In this document: one piece after another, positions 22,997-34,746 of the stretch
Layout: the number at the start of each line of letters is the position of its first letter
Numbering within the stretch: the stretch's first letter is position 1
Source: Chlorops oryzae
Taxonomy: Eukaryota; Arthropoda; Insecta; Diptera; Chloropidae
Direction of reading: 5' to 3'
Assembly: GCA_020466095.1 (NCBI GenBank)
Contig: CM035807.1
Span: 16,850,985-16,914,984, forward strand
DNA length: 64,000 bases
The notes under the pieces: generated by a model
What the model was told of the DNA's origin: nothing
What the model saw: the letters and a program-made list of their open reading frames with translations, nothing else
Databases searched by the model: none
Position numbers and translations under genes: made by a program

Positions 22997-23589
22997 TTTA
23001 CCCTCCGTTATGTTAAGTTGCCTTAAGATTAGACTGAATTCATAGCATAGAAGCAAATGACAAATTTGGTTTGGAATAATTTTGAATTAATTAAACGATA
23101 GACTAAACAAAAACGTTATGAACTGTTAATAAAATATTCAAAAAAAAATAAATAAATAAAATTAAAAAAAGTATAAAAAAAATAAGTAAATCAAAATGAA
23201 AAATTGTATAAAAAAACAAAAGGTGAATAACATTTGAAAATAAATTTGCCTTCAGATAAAAGTCCAAAAAGTTTCGAAAACACAAAAATTTTTGCCCAAA
23301 TACTTGTTTATCTCCACCAACGCTCGCTATTGCCGCAATCATAGAACTGACCCAAATAGGTAACAAAGAACGAATAAAAAGCACACAAAATTAAAAAGAA
23401 TTTCTTTGAAAAAAAATTTTTTATGCCGAAAAATGCAAATAAGACATTCGACAGTCAACACCAGCTGTGAGAATATTGTCCACTTTCTCCCTTTCTCGCC
23501 CACCATTGAAATGTAACACTGAATAACTACTGCTCCCACTGGCACTTGCAAATGAGACCCTTCCCAGGCCACAGTCAAATCGAAAACAT

Positions 23590-24434
23590 ATAAGGGTGTT
23601 ACTGTCAATACAATACCCGACAGGGATAAAGGAAAGATATGAATATTCTTTTGAATATTCTTTTAGAACAGGACATCAGACCACGATCATTACGACAATA
23701 TATTATGGAGATTTTGAAGATAATATATGGCCTCAAATGACCACTTCATTTCGATTTCTTAATGAGAATCTCTCAATTTTGCCACGCCCATTTTTGAATA
23801 TTTAATGACAGGCTTTAATTTTGATCTCGCATTTCTTTTAACTAATTCGAAAAACACCGTTTGGAGAGCAAATTTTGTGAAATACCCTATTTTTGCAGGT
23901 ACCCTTAATAATAGATCGATTGAGAACATTTTGAAAAGGATGTTTAGAACTAAAGAGGAATGATGTTTGCCAACTTTTGTTCAAGTCCCACGACAATTTT
24001 AGCTGTAAGAGATAAACATCTAAAAATCCTATTCTACCACGCCCACTTTTCCAATTTTTTGGACTTACATTTAATGCCCTAAAATATACTCACGTAGGTA
24101 TCAAATTTCATCCAAATATTTAAAAAAAAAATAAGGATTTAGCGATGTGATTTTCTTCACAGACCCTAGTACTGGAGGTACCTCCACAAATGGGCCGATC
24201 CAGTCCATTCTCGAACTTGATCTTGCTCATGTCCCCGCCAACATGTATACCAAATTTTGTGCAGATATATCAACTCCTATGATAATAAATCGGTATACAT
24301 ACAGGCAGACAGACAGACAGACGGACGGACGGAAATGGTTAAATCGAATATCACGCTGATCATTTCTATACAAATTTCGTACACACAACCGCACAAACGC
24401 AATATCCCACTGACACAGTGTGTCGGGTATAAAA
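23590..24434 (-). mobile_element. mini-me-like element in unit 2
   Basis: It starts ATAAGGGTGTTACTGTCAAT and ends TGTCGGGTATAAAA. The minus strand contains the AAATGATCAGCGTGA...TCGATTTAACCAT core followed by (GTCC/GTCT)n, visible on plus as GACAGACAGACGGACGGACG at 24305-24330. CCACGCCCA motifs occur inside. Confidence 0.75.
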
Positions 24435-24866
24435 AAAAAAATTGAATTTACCAATTCTTATTTGGCTAGGAGACACTCTCCAAAGTCTCTTTCATACATC
24501 CAGAGGAGAGAGAAAAAAAATGACTTCATAACAATTCTGTACCCGTATGTCTGAATCTCTTCACAAAGGACAGTAGCGTAGGCGGTTTTCTCTTATGGAG
24601 GGTAATTTGACGAACATTTTTTTAATGATATTCCCGAAATTTATAGAAAAAAGAAGGGTATTCACCTCTCCCCACCCTATTTATCCTATGTCACCGCCAC
24701 TGATATGTATCAAGCAAGGGAATTAAACTCTCTGTCTACGCCGCTGACGGGTACCCAAGAATTTTTGAATTGACATTTCAGCCTCAAATATCTCCAAAGA
24801 ATCGATAAATTCTCCCCCTCAATTGAATCACTACGAACGCCACTGTTGTAGTAACCCAGGCTACTA

Positions 24867-26392
24867 CAATGCGTACATATTTTTTGTAGATATTCTGACG
24901 GCCGTCAAAATGATTCGGGCTTGTTCAAAATTATGCTAATTTTATGTGTCAATTATGTGCCAATAAGCCCAAAGTCGTCATCGTCTCCTTCTGTGATTGC
25001 TGTAAATAGACAAATTTGGGTCTCGTGCTGTTTTGGCTCTGTATTCGCACAAAATTCGTAATGTGTGGCTCTTAACGGTGACCTTAACGATAGCGGTAGT
25101 CGTAGTAACAGTCGTAGTCCCTGGCGTTGCTGTTGCCTTAGTGGTGATTGCTTTTGCTATCCGCCCATGGCCATTGTAGGACATAAGTAAGGAAAATCTC
25201 GTCATCGTGTCACCTCTTGCGAACGAAGGACGCATCATTTGTTGTGGTTGAATTAAATGGCATACAAGGGGCTCACAAGTTGTTATGCAAATTAATTGCC
25301 CTACATGTGTACCCTACATGCGGTCTATTTCCTTTTTCTTTTTTTTTTTACATAAATTTCATTTATTTCATTCACTGTGACAACGCCATGCCACACCTGA
25401 TGTCTAAAGCGAATGGAAATTTTTAATAATTGACATGATGGAATTTAAATTATGGAACACAAAAGAGGAATCCTTTTCATAAATAGGTCATGTCATGTTG
25501 ACAATTCCTGTTTTTATTAATCATAAAAAAAAAAAAAATATAACATTCAGGGAAATAAAAATATGAAGGATATTTGAATGCTAACCATACTTCGCGATAT
25601 TTTGAAATGATTAATGAATGACAGCCGGTCTTTCAGGGGGAATCATTTTGCTTCGGGTGACGATTAAACGTTCAACAAATCTCTCTGACTTTGACATGTA
25701 CTGTCAATATAAATAATTAATAATTATTATAATCAATTTTTTTTTAACGCGTCGTTAATGAAGATTGGCAAATATTTGCGCCCAAAATCAATTAAATTAG
25801 AGAATAATTTTAATAGAAGATTGCAAGGATATATAAATATTAGACTCGCAAAAGTTTAGGTACATCTGCTTCTCCTGAGAACCCTATCGACTAAGGGATT
25901 ATTCACTTGATAACTACTTAAATTCTCAAGCGTGCAGGGTTTCTATCCGGGGTGGATTTGAATATTTTAGTATTTCGTAAGGCTTAAGCCTATTGATGAT
26001 TGCGGTGGCTCAAAGCCCCTCCTAAATGCGAATAATCAGTCAGAAATTTTTCACTGCCAACAATCCCTGCCGAAATAGTTTTCTGGGTAGGCAGGTGCCT
26101 ATGGCTTTCGGCATAAAATGGTTTTTTTATCGATTGGTGATTTCCCACAGTGACGTCTACCTATTTGACCGATTCTCTTATCGAAGCAATTGGGGCAGCC
26201 TTGACGAAATTTCTTTGATTGAGGGAAATAAAGAAGTGAGGATAAGGTTCAAAATATCATTGATAGGACCATTTCAAAAGATAACGCACGAATTGGTATA
26301 AGCTCTGCGTATCCCACTGCTGTGTTGGCAGAATTTTGTCTCCCAGTCACATGTCCTTGATAAATCGGATCTTGGACTTCGCTGCTCTAGCA
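24867..26392. other. Unannotated spacer
   Basis: Short imperfect triplet tracts occur at 24975-25150 and A-runs near 25527-25540. A 91-codon plus frame (26026-26301) has ordinary composition but no recognised domain or splice support. Confidence 0.45.
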
Positions 26393-26400
26393 CTAACAGC

Positions 26401-27022
26401 CAGGGACGTGAACCGGTTTTGAGCCTAATTGGTTTTGAGCCGAATCGGTTTTGAAACGAATCGGTTTTGAACCGAACCGGGTTTGAACCGAACCGGGTTT
26501 GAACCGAACCGGTTTTGAACCAAACCGGTTTTGAACCAAACCGGTTTTGAACCAAACCGGTTTTGAACCAAACCGGTTTTGAACCAAACCGGTTTTGAAC
26601 CAAACCGGTTTTGAACCAAACCGGTTTTGAACCAAACCGGTTTTGAACCATAACCGGTTTTGAACCAAACCGGTTTTTTGAACCAAACCGTTTGACCGAA
26701 CCGGAAAACCGAACCGCTTTTTCTGATAAACCGGAACTGAACCAAGTTTTACAAGTTTTGACCTGAAACCGAAGCTTTACAGTGGTCGCTCCATTAGCCG
26801 ACCAAAAATAAAAAAATATAAGTCGATATTCTTATGAAATTAGTATCGATACCATCTCTAATATGAGTAGGGTAACCACCACTAACTTTTTACTGTGCAA
26901 ATTTTAACCGATGAATCGAACGGAAACCCCGGTTCAAAGAAGTAGAAAAACCGGTTTGACAACCAATCCAAAAGAACCCCCGAACCGAACCGGGCAAATT
27001 TTCCACCCGGTTCACGTCCCTG
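26401..27022 (+). mobile_element. hAT-like MITE with internal minisatellite (copy 1)
   Basis: Perfect 16-bp terminal inverted repeats: CAGGGACGTGAACCGG and CCGGTTCACGTCCCTG. The flanking octamers CTAACAGC (26393-26400) and CTAACAAC (27023-27030) match at 7 of 8, as expected for hAT. The left half is occupied by a 16-bp tandem repeat. The right half (from about 26770) is homologous, inverted, to 28795-29350. Confidence 0.85.
26411..26715. repeat. 16-bp minisatellite CCGGTTTTGAACCAAA
   Basis: About nine perfect consecutive units lie at 26509-26652, flanked by degenerate units (CCGAA/CCGGG variants). The unit contains the palindrome AACCGGTT and resembles the element's own TIR sequence (GAACCGG). 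It probably grew by expansion of a subterminal repeat. The repeated VQNRFGSKPVWFKTG-type minus frames are artefacts of the period. Confidence 0.95.
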
Positions 27023-27136
27023 CTAACAACTGCTCTACAATCTGCTCTATAAAAAAAAAACTCCAAAGTGGACTTTACTTAAATTTGGATTGGGAGAAAG
27101 GTTTTTATATAAAAAACTCTAAACATATTATTTTCT

Positions 27137-27280
27137 CCCACGAAAAGTGGGAAAACAAAGAAGAACAGAAACAATCAAAGAAACACGATAAAAACATTCA
27201 TGACCTCAGCTGGGATTTGAACCCAGGGCCTCTCGTATCGCAAGTTGACATATCAGCTAGCTAAGACTATAACACCCTCA
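27137..27280 (-). mobile_element. tRNA-derived SINE, copy 2
   Basis: The minus strand has TTAGCTAGCTGATATGTC in A-box position, then ACTTGCGATACGAGAGG, a B box GGGTTCAAATCCC with a paired T stem, and a body with TTTCTGTTCTTCTTTGTTTT and CCCACTTTTCGTGGG. Order and sequence match the copies at 5.8, 29.9 and 41.6 kb. Confidence 0.75.
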
Positions 27281-27494
27281 CATGTTTAAAAAACTCATTG
27301 AATAACCTTTTAATCGAGAAGCTTTTCTCGCTTAAATTTTCCTAAATATCGATTTAAATATTCTGTCATTAATTGAGTGCATAGCTTGACTATCTTTCGT
27401 CTCTTTCTTATTTTTCCGTCAAATCATCACAATACGATCAATCTCATCATCCGAATGATACTAAATTGTCATGCATCATCATTATCTGAAACAA

Positions 27495-27640
27495 TGCGTG
27501 CGGTAGCTGAGCCAGAGTTCGCTGAGCATTAAGAGCGCTTACAAGCGCATTACGCCCTTAATGCCGCCGACAAAGCGGTTAACCTTTTCTGTAAAAAAAA
27601 AAAAAAAACAAAAAAAAAACAAAAAACCAAAGTGAAGAGA
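27495..27640 (+). repeat. Hairpin-bearing short sequence with poly(A)-like tail
   Basis: A segment of about 100 bp contains TAGCTGAGCCAG (weakly A-box-like) and a two-part stem. The outer pair is GCATTAAG (27526) with CTTAATGC (27557) and the inner pair GCGCTT with AAGCGC. It is followed by CTTTTCTGT and a long A-rich tail (27592-27625). The form suggests a retroposed small RNA or SINE; the parent RNA is not recognised. Confidence 0.35.
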
Positions 27641-28794
27641 AATAAAATAAAATCATTTCTTTTTAAAAACCAAAAAAAAAAGGAGATAATTCCGCGACAC
27701 TGAAGCACTTTCATCGTTGGCTGATGCCGTTGAACATGATTTTGAAGCTAAAGAATCGTTAATCGGCGTTAGAATTTTTTGATTGATTACTTTTTCTCTT
27801 TATCAGTTTCGATTCGCGTCGATTTCTTTTGCCGGCGAAAATGTAGGCGGCTCGCATAATTGACGATATCTATTTTCTTTTTTGTAATTTAATTTTTTTT
27901 TTCGCAAAGCTCAAGCCGCAAGCTTACTTGAACAATGGCAATTGGCAGTAATCAGCGTCAATTGAGATATGACTTCTCGCTGAAGTCGGTAGCTACGATT
28001 TAAGTGCTTTTTTGGTATCACAGTTGTTCTTAAATTTTTTTCTCTATTTGCTATTTCCTATTTTTTCTTCTGCTCAATTTCGTTTGTTCTACAATTTCTT
28101 GCGCAAATTTTTGCTTAACGCTTCGCTTCACTCACAGCAGCACGAGATTCTTCTTGTTTGTGTGTGTGCTTTGGATCGTAGGTACCACCTTTGCAATCGA
28201 ATATTTTTTCGCTTACAATACTTTGCACTTCAATTGCGTCTTGATGTATTGATGCCAGAGTCAAGATTTCTTGAACCTTTTGTTACAGCTTTTATTGTGA
28301 ATCAATTTCAGTAGGAAAATCTAAGTGTTCGCCTGTTCGGCTTGTAATAGAAATGGAAGCAAAATACTAAACAAAAAATTTAGAAAAAAAAATTTAGAAA
28401 AAAAACGAATATCAGTTAAAACCGGCCTTGGTAACAAACGCTCAATTTCTTGCCTGATGAGTTTGCATGTTAAAGGTTGTTTGAACAAATTTGCAACTGA
28501 ACTCATTTTTTGTGTTTTTATGTTTTTCTTTTTCTCGACGTTTTCTTCTTTAATTGAACTGGAAAAATATGCATTTACAATTCGCAAGTTTTTGCATTGA
28601 ATAGGCAAGTGCAATCAGTCGTGCATGGAGTGGAAAATATCTATGCTCGGGGGGATTTTCTCAAGAAAAAGGTTTAAAAAATTTAAAGAAGATTTCTCGA
28701 AGCACTCTTTTAACTTAATCAGACCTGAATAAGTCCGAACTGAGATTGATGATCATTCAAATTTATTGAATTTTCATTCTTAAATTATTATTAG
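27641..28794. other. Unannotated AT-rich DNA
   Basis: Frames at 28012-28314 (+), 28321-28614 (-) and 28325-28600 (+) are phenylalanine/lysine-rich and overlap one another. No gene or bounded element seen. Confidence 0.5.
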
Positions 28795-29350
28795 CAGAGA
28801 CGTGAACCGGGTTGGATAATTTTTTCGGCAGTTCGAACCGTGTTTGGACTTTTGGATTGGTTCGCCGAACCGGGATTTCTACTTCTTTGGTTTCGGTTCA
28901 GTTCATCGGTTCGGGAATTTCTCAAACTGAAAAAATTTGTTAACACTCGTTCCCACTTCTAACGCAATTTTTTACCATATAGGAATAAAATGTGCACAAT
29001 AAAAAGTTAGTGATGATTAACTTACTCATATTAGAGATGATCGATAACATCTCTAATTTCATAAGAATATCGACTTAGATTTTTTTATTTTTGGCCTATG
29101 GTTGCAGGCAAAAATGATCGTGTAGAGGCCGCTTATGAGATATGCAGGTTGTCATTGCTCCCTTAACTATGAAGGTGTAGAAAATTTTTCTATTCAAACT
29201 TTTTAAAAACGAACCCCTGAACCATTACAAAAAAAAGGGTTCGGTTTTCGGTTCGGTTCAAACATTTGTGAAAAACTTCGGTTCGGTTAATGGTTCGGTT
29301 TATCAGAAGATAAAAGCAGTTTTCCGATTCAAAACCGGTTGATGTCCCTG
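28795..29350 (-). mobile_element. hAT-like MITE, copy 2, inverted
   Basis: The ends CAGAGACGTGAACCGG and CCGGTTGATGTCCCTG match the TIR of the element at 26401. The interior AGTTAGTGATGATTAACTTA... to ...ATCGACTTAGATTTTTTTAT is the reverse complement of 26790-26900. Here the minisatellite is absent, with only a few GGTTCGG words. Flanking octamers (ATTATTAG/AATATTCC) are poorly matched. Confidence 0.75.
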
Positions 29351-29543
29351 AATATTCCCGGAAAATTTTTTTTCTCGAGAGTAAACTTCTTTTTTTTTTG
29401 AAATATTTGGGGGAATAAATTTGATGGTGAATGGGTATTTGACCCATACCCATTATTTTTCTTTCCCTATCTTTTTCAAAAAGGAGAATTTAAGTCTCAA
29501 GAAAAGTTAATTCCGCGGGAATTCCTTCCCCGGGAATATTCAG
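29349..29543. mobile_element. Short inverted-repeat element abutting the hAT copy
   Basis: CTGAATATTCCCGG at the left and CCGGGAATATTCAG at the right form a perfect 14-bp inverted repeat 195 bp apart. The left end overlaps the last bases of the hAT-like copy. Class unknown. Confidence 0.5.
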
Positions 29544-29883
29544 AATCGGGCTGTTAGTTTCTTGTTGCGACAAGTCTAATTGAGCCTTTGATTATGAAAG
29601 TGGTATAAGTAAAAAAAATTTCAAAATTTACGATCAATTGTGATCGTAACAAAATCCCGACTCTTTTGGATGAATGTAAATACAAATGATTTGAATCTAA
29701 GAGATTTTAAAAATAATCAAAAATGATCTCGATTATTTTGCGTTCTTTGTAAATTATTTTAACCAAATTATTTAATTTTATTTAGTGTTGATTTGAGTCG
29801 AATTTGAATAAAAAATCATTTAAAATGATCATAACATAATCTGGTTATCTATTTGATTCATTTAAAAGTGATCTACATTATTT
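29544..29883. other. Unannotated AT-rich spacer
   Basis: Rich in AATCATTT/AAATGATT words. No element or gene boundaries seen. Confidence 0.5.
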
Positions 29884-30010
29884 CTTGACGGACTCTGTGC
29901 CGTAGTTGATTGAGATCACAACTTACGAAGCAAGACGCTCTGGGTTCGACTCCCAGCTGAGCTCGAGGACGTTTTTGTGTGGGGTCTTTTCTATTCAACT
30001 TCAAATCGTC
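29884..30010 (+). mobile_element. tRNA-derived SINE, copy 3 (best-preserved promoter)
   Basis: GACGGACTCTGTGCCGTAGTTGATTGAG (A-box region, 29888-29915), ACTTACGAAGCAAGACG, then GGGTTCGACTCCC within a perfect 5-bp T stem (CTGGG/CCCAG). The body continues GAGGACGTTTTTGTG and a truncated TTTTCTATTC. Its internal pol III boxes are the most intact of the four copies. Confidence 0.75.
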
Positions 30011-31418
30011 TGTCAAAGGGGTTTGTTTTGCTGCAGTCCAAAGGAGCATAATTAGGCTAGTCAGAGGATTTCTAGTAAAAAGGACCAATATTTCACCTAC
30101 ATATGAAAATCTACCATGCCTCCGTGAGCATCAACAAATCAAATTGAGCCATTCTTAAACCAAATTAAAACGTACCAATATATATATATATTATGGCTAG
30201 GGCAACCAAAAAATTGCTCTAAAAAATACATTTTTAGCGCTAAAAATATGCCCTTATATCTACCAAATTGGCAACCAAAATTAGCATTTAAAAAAACATT
30301 TTTTATGGTAAGGAATCACATAGACTTATTTGATTTTATCATTAATTTAATCAATCATACGAATAATAATAAAAAGGTACTGAAGTATTCGATATTGACA
30401 CACCAAATGAGTAACCAATGAGTGCTTGAAAAATTATATCAATACTGAGCGTGGAGCGCTAATCTTGCATTTGAAAAAGAAATAGGACGTAATTGAGGGA
30501 GATAAATGTTTTTGCAGTTTTTTTAATAATTGTTAAAAATAATTTCTAATACTTTTTTAATTGAATTAAATGCTTTCTTAATCTAAAAGATCATTATTTG
30601 TATGCTCAAAGTATATAAATTACGACGTCGCAATATAAAAACCTTGTAAATACCTCTATGGTTTTTAAAATAATTTACGGGAAAAAATTTTCGATAATTT
30701 TTCCTTTAGTTTCGAGTATTGACTGATACTGGAAAGTATCGAAAACTTCCACCACTAATCGATGGCGCTATTAAATGAAAAATTGAAACTTTTCCCGTAC
30801 ACTAGTCCAATTGGCCTTTCAAACGCATATATTTTATATTAGGAATTGTTTAGTGCGGGTAAAAAGTAGGCAAGCTGCCAGTCAATGCTTTGCGTCTCTC
30901 TGTCGCCAAAAGTTGGGCAATTACCCTAGTGTAATTCAGCCATTGATACTATTGATGGTCTACACTATCAGAAGTTAAAGACTATCGGTACTGTCGACCG
31001 ATCTAGTTTGGAGCGTGTTCTTCGGAAGTCGTATTCAATATAATATAATATAAGACAAAAAATTGTCTTTGTAATAATGTACTAAAATTATTTTTCTCTA
31101 TTTTATTTCGCTAGAAATTTGGCATTTATTGCAAATTTGGCAAAAATTGGCACTAACATATATTGCCCAAAGTATTCAAAATTTTTCAGCAAGTTGTTTG
31201 GCTCTATCCATTCTGTGATAGCTTCTCTAATAAAAAACTTGCTTTTGCAAGTTTTTGGTTGCCCTAATTATGACTATGCCTCGGAATTTGAGTATGCAAA
31301 AAAATTCAAAAAATTCAAAATATTCAAAAAATATTCCAAAAAATTCAAAAAAAATACCAAAATATTCAAAATCCGAGCTCTATATATATGTATGCATAGT
31401 AGTTTTTTTTTTTTATTT
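30011..31418. other. Unannotated AT-rich DNA
   Basis: A (TA)n tract lies at 30180-30192 and a TATAA run near 31037-31055. The CAAAAAATTCAAAATATTC-type repeats at 31295-31370 create the lysine-rich frames on the plus strand. No gene recognised. Confidence 0.5.
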
Positions 31419-31419
31419 A

Positions 31420-31730
31420 CAATCGGAACTCTTTATAACGAACTCCTCTATAGGGTAATTACATGAATGATCCCACCCGAGGAACTAACTTCTTCGGTTT
31501 TAGCCCACAATAGAAATTAAAAAAAAAAGAATGTGATTATGAAGGATTGGAAAATTATGAAAAAGGTTATCAATAGCTAAGCACAGAAATTACGGAATTT
31601 GTGGTCAGAATGGCTGTCATATAGCGAATCTTTTCAGGGCGTTTTCGCTAAATTTTGAGCGCCTTTTTTCTCCTTTTAACGAATTGTCTCTATAACGAAC
31701 AGTTTTCTCGGTCCCTTGAACTTCGTAGTT
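31420..31730. mobile_element. Decayed pogo-like element
   Basis: The left end CAATCGGAACTCTTTATAAC, preceded by TA, and the interior CTATAACGAAC and CGGTCCCTTGAACTTCG match in order the intact MITE at 51523-51699 (CAGTCAAAACTCTGTATAAC; CGGGTCCCTTGGAATTCG). The right terminus is missing. Confidence 0.6.
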
Positions 31731-34700
31731 TTTTGTTTAATTATTTATTATTTTTATTATTTTTTATTGTCTGTTAATTTTTTATTTTTTTATTTTTTTT
31801 TTTTTTTTGTAAAAAAAAAAAAAAGAAAGGGCCAAAAATAAAGGAGAAACACCCGTAAATGTTTTGTTTGGAACCCTCTCCAAAAATACTTTTATAAGAA
31901 CAATGCCAATTTCTTAAGTAGGTATGCTCAAGACTTCCTTTAATTAATCTGCGAATCCCAAATGAGCCACTAAAAGAACGAATAAATGACTGTTAAAACG
32001 TGTAAAATTTCTTATATAAAATTCCCTTAAATACTCTTCATGCAATTCTTTTTTCCCCAACAATCTACTCAATCTACAAAAAAAACACACACCTCATGTA
32101 GACACTTGGGACTTCTTCCATTAAGTACTTAATCCATTTGAATGGTCACTTTGTCGCACACATGAAAACGACCTACATCAAGCATATCAAGATGAATGTT
32201 ATCCGAAAACCAATCGAAAGAGGATTTTTTGCCTGATTTTGTAGTCGTTGTTGTTGTTGTTGTTTTCGGTTTTGATGCATGCAAAAAAGTGTCAAATGCG
32301 TTTAAATCGAAACAGTAAAAACTTCATATGGCACCATGGCGCATCGTCGTTCTTTCCTATCTTTCTCATCAAGCACATTTCCAGTTAAGCAGCACAGCAC
32401 AGCACACCTCGCTGCCCAAAATCCACCCAAATGCAATTGTAGAAAATTGCATTTGCACGAGACAATTTCGAAACAATTGAAACAGTTTGACAGTCTGCCA
32501 AACAGTTTAGCAGGTAATACCTTAAACTGATGCAATTTCCCTGCTACTTTCAAACGATGGTGGGCTGACTTCGAAAGCTCGTCGTTCGACCTGACGCCGC
32601 CCGAGTGAGTGAGTGTGTGTGTGTGTGTGTTCATTCTACCGATTTTCCTGATATTGACTGAATCTCCTACGGGAGCTACATTTCGTATGATGACTACGAT
32701 ATCACTGTCACCGTCATCAGCTACAGCCAACAGAAACAACAACAGCAACGGCAACAGAATCAGCATCAGCATCGTCATCGTCAGCAACATCTTCCAACGT
32801 GCGCTGCTATGGTTGTTGTTGTGCTGAGCTTAACATTAGATACAGAAAGAAGTAAGGGCTTTTTAAAATCAACTGGACACGTGAACGGCACATTTGCCGT
32901 TTGCCTTCGATAACTTCGTTAAAAGACGACAACGTTGCCGAGATGTCTGCAAAATTGTACATGATTCCAATTGCCAATTGACAACACTCTTTGCTCTTAA
33001 CTCATGAGCTTTTAAGCATGACTATGCCCAGTTTTTCGGTTATTATGAAGAGCAGCATCGCCTCGAGCCTATTAGCTTAAAATGGAATCGATTTTGGCAA
33101 TAGGCACACAGATGATGCAGCTGATCAATGTTGGCAATGCTGACGTGAGGCGGGCGAGTTGGAATGGAACATTCGGTTGGGTATTTTTATAATTGAAACG
33201 GTTTCGTGTGCAGCTGCACGAAAGGCAGAAGAAGAAGAAGGATACATTTGGTTGTCCTTCATCAGTGGGGGAATGGACATCAAATGGTCAGGCAATTTGT
33301 GTGCGGTCGATTTCTATTAAAAATAAGGAAGGAGGATTTTTTAGTATGCTTTTAGGAAGTGTCCTTTATGGGATTGTAGGTACACTCAGGAGGATTTCAT
33401 TGGAATTTAATGGCATGATGGGAAGATTTCAAACGAAATATTGAAACTAAGAATGCATGCGAGAAATTCAAAAAAAAATAAAAAAATAAAAAGACTTCTT
33501 CCTTTTCTCTCAATGAAAAGAATCGTGTCGTGTAACACCTTCGTGTGCAATATTAATGGATTGCAATAAGATAATACGAATCTGACTCCAGAATGCACGT
33601 ACGTAACTTTTGTACTTTTTCGAACTGAACGGAATTGATGTGTGCTCTCCTTTTTCCCGTTTTCCTTTTGCCGAAGGAAATTGACTCGTGAGTGCTTGCT
33701 CTGACATGCAATATCGTAAATTTCCCCAATGAACAAAACAAAAACAGAATGAACGTTGGGACGAAAAAAGAAAAACAGTAGAAGACGAATCATAAAAGCT
33801 CAAAATGAAAAGGCAACAACTCTCGTATCTTGAAGTGACAAAACTGCTGCATGACACGACTGACTTTCGCAGCACGTAAGGCGTCACGTGTGCCGAGAAC
33901 AACAGATCCTTATGAATTGAAATGATAGCCAAAACGACAACAAATCGAATAGTGACTTCAGGAAATCCACCTCAGTGACTGAGAAAATGCTTGCCTGCGT
34001 GAACAGGCGACAAAATACAAAACAGCAACTGCAACAACAAAACAAGAACAAATTGCAAGGATTCCGGCAATGACAAGAGGCGGCATCTGTGGCGGCAATG
34101 GCATCAATTGAGAGCTTTCGAGATTTCGGGAAGGAGCGCATTCATACCGCAAAGTTGACAATATGACACTTGGTGGTTATACCATGCTTTGCCATGACCG
34201 ATGGGAGCGATATTGTTCTGCACAGAATACTGACAGACAGCTGAAGGAAAATTGAAAATAAAACGCCGTAACCGTACACCAGTTTTTTTTTTCTTTTTTT
34301 TTTGGGGTTTTTTCCTTTTCTTCTGCTGAAAGTTTATTTTGGCCATTTTACGACGACATTATTGCATTCAAGTTGCATCATCTCGTAGCATCAAGACTTG
34401 CAAATTCAAATAGTTCAAGCGATTTATTTCCGTATGCGGTGTGAAGATTTATGATGCAATAACGAATCAATTGACTGACCAACTGTCTGCGGCCAAAGAC
34501 CTGAAAAGCAGGTTTTTCTCCTTAGATGGCCTGCGCCAATATAAAGAGATTAAAAGACTGTAAAGAGGAGTTCATCTGGGGTACTCTGAGGGGGACTAGT
34601 TCAGATTTTCGTCGCATATTACCATATCTTAGTGCTTCATTTTTTTTCTATTTTTTTGTTTAATCTTTTTTCTTGATCAACCTCAAGCTTTGATTGATCG

Positions 34701-34746
34701 AAAAAAATTCCAAAAATTATGATCAGGATTTTTTTCTCTAAAACAT
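31731..34746. other. Long stretch with simple repeats, no gene recognised
   Basis: T/A tracts lie at 31780-31823, GTT triplets at 32247-32265, a (GT)n run at 32604-32632, CAA/CAG-type repeats at 32728-32780 and a GAA tract near 33228-33240. The 162-codon minus frame 32790-32302 begins with a leucine-rich segment like a signal peptide, but that segment is the antisense of the CAG/CAT tract. The 140-codon and 128-codon minus frames at 33407-33932 overlap and lack domains. Confidence 0.5.

Larger units (their letters stand above)
20753..24866 (+). repeat. Tandem segmental duplication, unit 2
   Basis: Second copy of the 17.0-20.75 kb unit, joined head to tail at CCACTGGTAGTAACC/GCAAGGGAAAAA. Its hAT MITE region (22200-23000) is scrambled, whereas its mini-me-like element and the 24560-24860 end are more complete than in unit 1. 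Confidence 0.85.

Noticed and set aside
26274..26745. Three overlapping minus-strand frames with repeated VQNRFGSKPVWFKTG
   Set aside because: They are the three readings of a 16-bp minisatellite inside a hAT-like MITE.
29884..29970. Functional tRNA gene
   Set aside because: A and B boxes and the T stem are good but the acceptor and anticodon arms do not fold, and the same head-plus-body occurs three more times, so it is a SINE.
32302..32790. 162-codon minus-strand frame with a signal-peptide-like start
   Set aside because: The leucine-rich start is the antisense of a CAG/CAT repeat and the middle reads through (GT)n; there is no domain and no splice context.
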